Assembly (NCBI GenBank): GCA_032622095.1
Contig: CP136066.1
Span: 146,535,559 to 146,599,558 of the forward strand
DNA: 64,000 nt
Source of the DNA: Siphonodentalium dalli
Taxonomy: Eukaryota > Mollusca > Scaphopoda > Gadilida > Siphonodentaliidae
Direction: 5' to 3'
The position numbers and the translations under genes were made by a program. Position 1 is the first letter of the stretch, and each line of letters begins with the position of its first letter. The notes under the pieces were generated by a model. That model was not told where the DNA came from, searched no databases, and saw nothing but the letters and a program-made list of their open reading frames with translations. This document shows positions 59,150-64,000 of the stretch, piece after piece.

Positions 59150-59295
59150 TCTCTGGCACAAGAGCAGAAGTATTCATAATCGTTGGTTGGAAATGTTCAG
59201 ACATTAAGTTCAACAAATATGGTCGTTTGTTGAAATCTTTCTCTGAACATTTCCTAAGGGAACTACTAGTCAACGAGTACATGGTATATGAAGGG
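59150..59295. mobile_element. TTAA-type MITE, partial
   Basis: The right part GAACTACTAGTCAACGAGTA and GTATATGAAGGG directly precedes TTAA at 59296. The internal GGTCGTTTGTTGAAAT matches family members at 19443 and 60974. The left end is not delimited and may reach back to about 58920. Confidence 0.45.
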
Positions 59296-59599
59296 TTAAG
59301 GACTGAATGTGTGTGCTGCTCTAGATGTTGTGTTTTCTAAAATTGGACGATCGGTGTGGTTGGATGTTTCGGTAGTAATATTATTAATTGAATGATACAT
59401 TCTTTCAGTGGGCCAAGTATCTGGGTTTGTTTGTTGACTGAAATAAATACATACGCGATTGGGCAAACACTATGTCTTTAATGTTGCACGATGAAAAAGA
59501 AAGGTTCCTCGTTTTCTTTCTTTTATTGACTTATTCTCTGATGAATGGATTTTGAACAAATTAAATTATTTTTTAAAGATGGATAAAGTATAGAGAGAC

Positions 59600-59870
59600 C
59601 TCACGATCATAATCATCATCATCATCGATCATCTTCTTCTTCTACTTCTTGTTGTTCTTCGTCATAATAACCACAATCATTATATCGTCGTAGCCATCTT
59701 CGTCGTCGTCATCATCTCCATCTTCACTTCATATTATCATCATCATCATCATTTCTTCTTCATCACCATCATCATCATCATAATTACCAATAATATCATC
59801 ATGTCGTCGTCGCCATCACCATCATAATCAACACCATCATAATATGATCAGCATAATCATCTTCATCGTC
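59600..59870. repeat. (ATC)n/(TTC)n simple-repeat region
   Basis: Interrupted CATCAT, CTTCTT and CGTCGT trinucleotide runs, with an overlapping meaningless frame at 59799-60059. Confidence 0.9.
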
Positions 59871-60390
59871 AGAGGTGATAAATTCTATAAATTCAATAAG
59901 TCTTCCTGGGAAATATATAATGTGTATACAGTTATTTCGTGTACACCGACCTATTACAGGGGACCGTAACATGTGACAACAGAAATAAAGAACTAGGTCA
60001 AATTTAAAATATTTTTTGAATGGAATCTTATAAAAGTTATAAAAGTATATATCGCTCATTTATGTATAATCAGTCCGCGCATACCAGAGCATATGTCTCA
60101 ATTGCATTATCTGATACGATGTCAATCTATTGTTCTTTATAATACTCGGTAACACTCACAATAACAATTATAACAACAACAACAACGAAACGTATAAAAT
60201 ATTATGTGAATCGCTTTTTGGAGACACGTTTTAGATATTATTCCTAATGCCAAAAATACTGGAAAACCATCTGCATGTAGTCATATTCACGAGGTTATAC
60301 TGTTTATAAACCTAGTTTATACTCTCTTATGCTTAATTTTCTATGTGTGAGCCTGTCGTCGCTCGGATCATAGATAGAACGACACAAGTG

Positions 60391-60510
60391 TGTGAACATG
60401 TTAAGGTTATTGCACGAGTTTGTTGTGACGCGACGGTAAAACGAGAACCGGAGGTTCGAGTTTTACCTCGTGGCACGACAAACAAGTGCAATAACGTTAA
60501 CATGTTCACA
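60391..60510. repeat. 120-bp imperfect palindrome
   Basis: TGTGAACATGTTAAGGTTAT with TGCACGAGTTTGTTGTG at the left is mirrored by CACGACAAACAAGTGCA and ATAACGTTAACATGTTCACA at the right. The centre GAGAACCGGAGGTTCGAG is GC-rich compared with its surroundings. A hairpin MITE is likely. Frames across it (60333-60570) mirror each other and are not genes. Confidence 0.85.
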
Positions 60511-60973
60511 AAACTGTGTTGTTCTATGTTTTTGCACACTCTGAAGATTGTAGCTTGTAATATATACTAAAAGTTAGGTTGATAATGTTTATTTAATTGA
60601 ACAAACGTGTGCTTAATGTAGGATATACCTAATAATTTAGTGAAGTATTTGCCTGTTAAAGTTGACGTCGCCAATGACGTTTTTGACGTAATCGGTTTGT
60701 ATTATTCAAGAACAATACACAATTTTTTATTGAACGTTTTGAAATCTTCTGTATTTTGCTGTATTTTGCAAAATAAGCCATTGTGTGTGCAATAAAGCAT
60801 TGTCCAATCAAGGGGATTTGTCAGTGTGTTCTGCTGTTAACGCTAGCTAATTATAAAATCGCAGTAACCTTTTATGTCGAGCCGATAGGAAGTAAACCAT
60901 CTGGTTTATATAGTAGTCTATCTTGGTAAATATGACTGCTGGTGTTTTATATGTTTCAACTAGAGGAGTTTAA

Positions 60974-61206
60974 CCCTTTCTTTACTAAATGGATTACCCC
61001 ACTCAAGTTAGTGATAAACGTATACATTTGAATGGTCTATTATTCATTTGGATGGCGCCACATAATAAATTAGCAGACGACAGTCAGACGAAAAGAAGGA
61101 TTCATAGCCATTGCTGTGAAATGTTCAAATAGGTAGTTTGTTGAGCTTATTATCTGAAGATTACCTATGGGAACAATTCGTCAATGAGTATTTAGTATAC
61201 AAAGGG
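60974..61206. mobile_element. TTAA-type MITE, best-preserved copy
   Basis: TTAA at 60970-60973 then CCCTTTCTTTACTAAATGG; the right end reads inward CCCTTTGTATACTAAATAC, followed outside by TTGA (one change from TTAA). Together with the copies at 18774, 19443, 28270, 30100, 31087 and 59150 it defines the family. piggyBac-like by ends and target. Confidence 0.7.
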
Positions 61207-61428
61207 TTGAGGGATTATAAGATAAGATAAGATAAGATTTTAATGCAAAATACACCCAAATGGGCAGTTACAAACATGAATAAAATATATATAATTTGAC
61301 AAAAAGTAACTATATATATTAGATGAGTAACATATATGCATATACACGCACAATGTAGTATCATAACGAATTGCTTTTTTCTCTTTTCATCTTAAAATTT
61401 AATTCATCAGTTATAAATTATCAATTGT

Positions 61429-62237
61429 CTAGCTTTTATTGGAATCCCGAGTGGCGAAGAAAGACAGGATTATGTCACATATAACATTAATGGTTGGTTT
61501 GTGTTCATTCTTCATAATAAATCTAAATTTCTCATAATTCGTCATATCTGAAAAATGTGGGAACTCTGTGATTATGTCCCGAAAATATGTATCGCGCATA
61601 CTTGTGTATGCTCTACATTCTAATATAAAATGGTATTCTGTTTCAATTTGTTTACATTTACAAAAAGAAAACATAATCTTTCTTTAACGGGTAGTAGGGG
61701 CTGTCTCCCCTTTTCAATTTCCAATCTGTGATTGCTTATTCGCAATCTCGTAAATAGAATTTTCGCTTTATTAGAACGCATATTGCAAATGTATGGCTCC
61801 ATTTCGTGCATTGTTTTAAACAACCTATACGTTCTTGTCTTATTACCAGCGGTCGGTTTATTTTCGGAAGAGTTTATGTTGTAAAATATTTTTAAATGTT
61901 CCGTTTTCAATTTTCTCACAAGCTCCTTTTCCTTAATTCCTTGAAGTGTCCTACGATTTGAAATATCAACACCATATTTACCATATAAGTCATTGCATAA
62001 TGATATCGACGCATTTTCAAGTGATTCGATGCATGCATCATGTATCAAGGACCCAGCTGGGGAATTAGAAACTGTTTTCATATACCTGAATTGTTGTATA
62101 ATCGCGTCATGTATTACCGGGAATCGTCCCAATTCTGCACGTACGGCATGATTCGTGGCCTTTTGATTAACCCCTAATATCATTTTGCAAAACCTCAGGT
62201 GAACTTTCTCGCATGGTAATGTGTCAGAATGAAGCAT
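61429..62237 (-). pseudogene. LINE C-terminal region with Cys/His motif, one frameshift
   Basis: The first frame (62237-61620) carries ILGVNQKATNHAVRAELGRF and ends out of frame as RLCFLFVNVNKLKQN. The second (61674-61429) continues in sense as FCKCKQIETEYHFILECRAY, the C-x-C...H-x4-C motif, to a stop at 61429. One indel in a T run near 61,670 accounts for the break. Confidence 0.85.
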
Positions 62238-62259
62238 TTTTATTTCTCCTGCCCATATC

Positions 62260-63081
62260 TCACACCCGTATATCAGTTATCGGTTTAATCAATTTATCGA
62301 ATAATTTGCATTTAGTTGGAATCGAGAGTCGCATCTTAGAAGGAATAGACTGCGTTAAAAAGAACATTGCTTTCGTGGCTTTTCCACTTGTGTGCTCTTG
62401 TGACTTTGTCATTCTACCGGTTGATGTGAATTTTATTCCGAGATAGAGATACTCTGAAACTAATTCAAGCGTTTGTCCATTGATATTGAAATTTGGCTCC
62501 CGTTTCGTTTTCTTCGATCTGAAAATAATACATTTTGATTTGCTTGCATTCACCACGAGATCATTATATTGAGTAAATATTTCCAGCGCATTGAGACAAT
62601 TTTGTAAACCTTGTTCTGTTTCCGACAACAAAACTAGATCATCTGCAAATAAAAGATGATTGAGCGGGCGGTTATTAAGGAATATGGGATCACCAAACCT
62701 ATCTAGTGAAAGTTTTACATCATTAATGAAAATCTTAAACAACGTGGGTGACAAGGGATAGCCTTGCCGGACACCGACCGTTGACATATGCAGTGGTCCG
62801 ACTCCTGCATCTGTTTTAACATGAAAATAACTTGATTGATACATCGATCGTATTATCTGATTGACCCTACCTCCGATACCTATGCGATGTAATTTTTCAA
62901 ACATCAAAGACCTATCCACCGTGTCGAACGCTCTCTGGAAATCGATAAACGCTGCAAAAATTGGCTTATGTTTCTGTTTATATTTATTTATACATGTTTT
63001 TAGAATATAAGCGCTGTCAATTGTACCGCGATTCTTTCTAAATCCGAATTGGTTGTCACTAAGGAGTCCATGCGTTTCCAA
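62260..63081 (-). pseudogene. LINE reverse transcriptase
   Basis: A 273-codon open piece with LSDNQFGFRKNRGTIDSAYI, AAFIDFQRAFDTVDRSLMFE (first catalytic aspartate), TVGVRQGYPLSPTLFKIFIN, NHLLFADDLVLLSETEQGLQ (catalytic FADD) and VVNASKSKCIIFRSKK. The N-terminal fingers (NNYRPIALSNSLGKLFNKVI) continue at 63082-63200 beyond a frame break. The LINE clade differs from those at 35 kb and 51 kb, judging by the RQGYPLSP and FADDLVLLSE wording. Confidence 0.9.
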
Positions 63082-64000
63082 ATAGTCATTTATTCTATTA
63101 TTTATAACTTTATTGAATAATTTACCTAAGCTATTGCTGAGCGCAATCGGTCGATAATTGTTTGGGTCATGCCGGTCTCCCTTCTTATAGAGCGTCTTAA
63201 TGAGAGATACATTCCAGCTGTCTGGATAATGACCTTATTCTAAAACTTGGTTAAATAATTTCACCACGTCGTCTATTGTCGCAGGAATAACTGTTTTAAG
63301 TAGTTCATTCAAAAAGTTGCCATATCCAGAGATTTTCTGTTTTTTAAAAGTTTAACACAATTAATTACTTCGCATGCTTCTATAGCACTCTCACCAATGT
63401 TTAAAGTCGGGGTTTCGTTCACATTAGTATGTTCTGTTCTATCCGAAGAAACTGTTTCTTTTCAGAGCACTTTCTTGAAAAAGTCTACACTTTCATCAGG
63501 ATGTAAATAATTTGTTTCATCTCGTTTATTCCTCAGTTCATTTATCACTCGCCAATATTCGGACGGATGTTAATTTTCCATGTTATCAACTAGCTTTGCT
63601 AACTCTTGGAAATGTAGTTTAGATTTGTATTTAGTTTCTTTATTATAAGCTTTTTTGGCTGCGAAAAATTCCCGCCTAAGATTTGCGTCGCTCGGATTTT
63701 GCTTCATTTCCCGACAAGCGTTTCCCATTTCATGTTTTAACTGGCGGCATCGCTCACCAAACCAGTTACGCTTACTTTTTTGCATTTTGGACTTATCTTA
63801 TTCGTTCTAAAATTAGTCGCTCTATTGTTGATAGATGTCAAAATAGTTTCAAAATCTCGAACTGCACATTCAGTTCCGTGCCCATTAAGCTCATAATTTG
63901 TCATCCTGAATTGTAACAGACGGTTTGGGATATCGTAATCATTACTGGTTTTTAAAGCTTCTGCATTGCTACCCGAAGTCCATTTTGTGGCCACTTCCGG

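Larger units (their letters stand above)
61214..64000 (-). mobile_element. LINE running off the right edge
   Basis: The 3' end on the minus strand is a (TCTTA)n tail (+ strand GATAAGATAAGATAAGATAA at 61216-61239), preceded by a 3' UTR with GCCCATTTGGGTGT. Protein pieces toward the right: C-terminal Cys/His motif (61429-61674), post-RT region (61620-62237), reverse transcriptase (62260-63480), linker (63570-63785) and endonuclease-side sequence (63737-63994). It lies antisense to the Patched-type gene and within its second intron if that intron extends this far. Frameshifts separate most pieces. Confidence 0.85.

Noticed and set aside
59600-59870. CRISPR-like or coding trinucleotide array
   Set aside because: Interrupted ATC/TTC simple repeat in a eukaryotic intron, without spacers of constant size.

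Overview
The window is animal nuclear DNA. It is AT-rich and holds intron-split exons with GT/AG borders, several families of APE-type non-LTR retrotransposons (LINEs), a tRNA-derived SINE, Helitron ends, many terminal-inverted-repeat (TIR) elements, minisatellites, and (TA)n and poly(C/G) runs. There is no operon structure and no rRNA, tRNA or CRISPR that I can support. A SINE at 15.4-15.7 kb resembles SINEs I associate with molluscs, and a LINE at 33-40 kb carries a decayed 2A-like motif of the kind found in marine invertebrate CR1 elements. I therefore infer a marine lophotrochozoan, most likely a mollusc, with moderate confidence.

Only one host gene is convincingly present: a Patched-domain (PTCHD3-like, sterol-sensing-domain) membrane protein on the + strand. 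Its first coding exon is 47924-48923 and a second exon is 58261-58461. A 9.3-kb intron between them contains a 5'-truncated LINE (about 50.2-53.6 kb) and a 3.4-kb array of about 70 copies of a 48-bp repeat that ends only about 100 bp before the exon 2 acceptor. The gene continues past the right edge; the start of its second intron holds small repeats and another LINE that runs off the window.

Layout. 0-13 kb: gene-poor DNA with one end of a TIR element, several palindromes, a ~122-bp tandem repeat and a 2.5-kb foldback element. 13.2-33.3 kb: an old tandem segmental duplication with a unit of about 12 kb. Its two copies serve as natural empty sites for each other and expose a 2.98-kb TIR element (13617-16595) and a 1.06-kb Helitron cluster (31721-32783). 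33.3-40.4 kb: one CR1-like LINE broken by three later insertions (a TIR element, a second LINE and a third LINE fragment). 40.6-45.3 kb: a 4.7-kb inverted repeat with arms of about 1.3 kb and a minisatellite core; one arm carries a 329-bp TTAA-flanked insertion that the other arm lacks. 45.5-47.8 kb: further TIR elements just upstream of the Patched-type gene. 47.8-64 kb: the gene and its repeat-filled introns.

The sequence shows no new multi-gene system. The most unusual structures are the giant foldback with a minisatellite core, the intronic 48-bp array with higher-order structure, the CAG-flanked TIR element with its empty site, and the four-part transposon nest. All identities, ages and family names are from reading by eye and are not computed.
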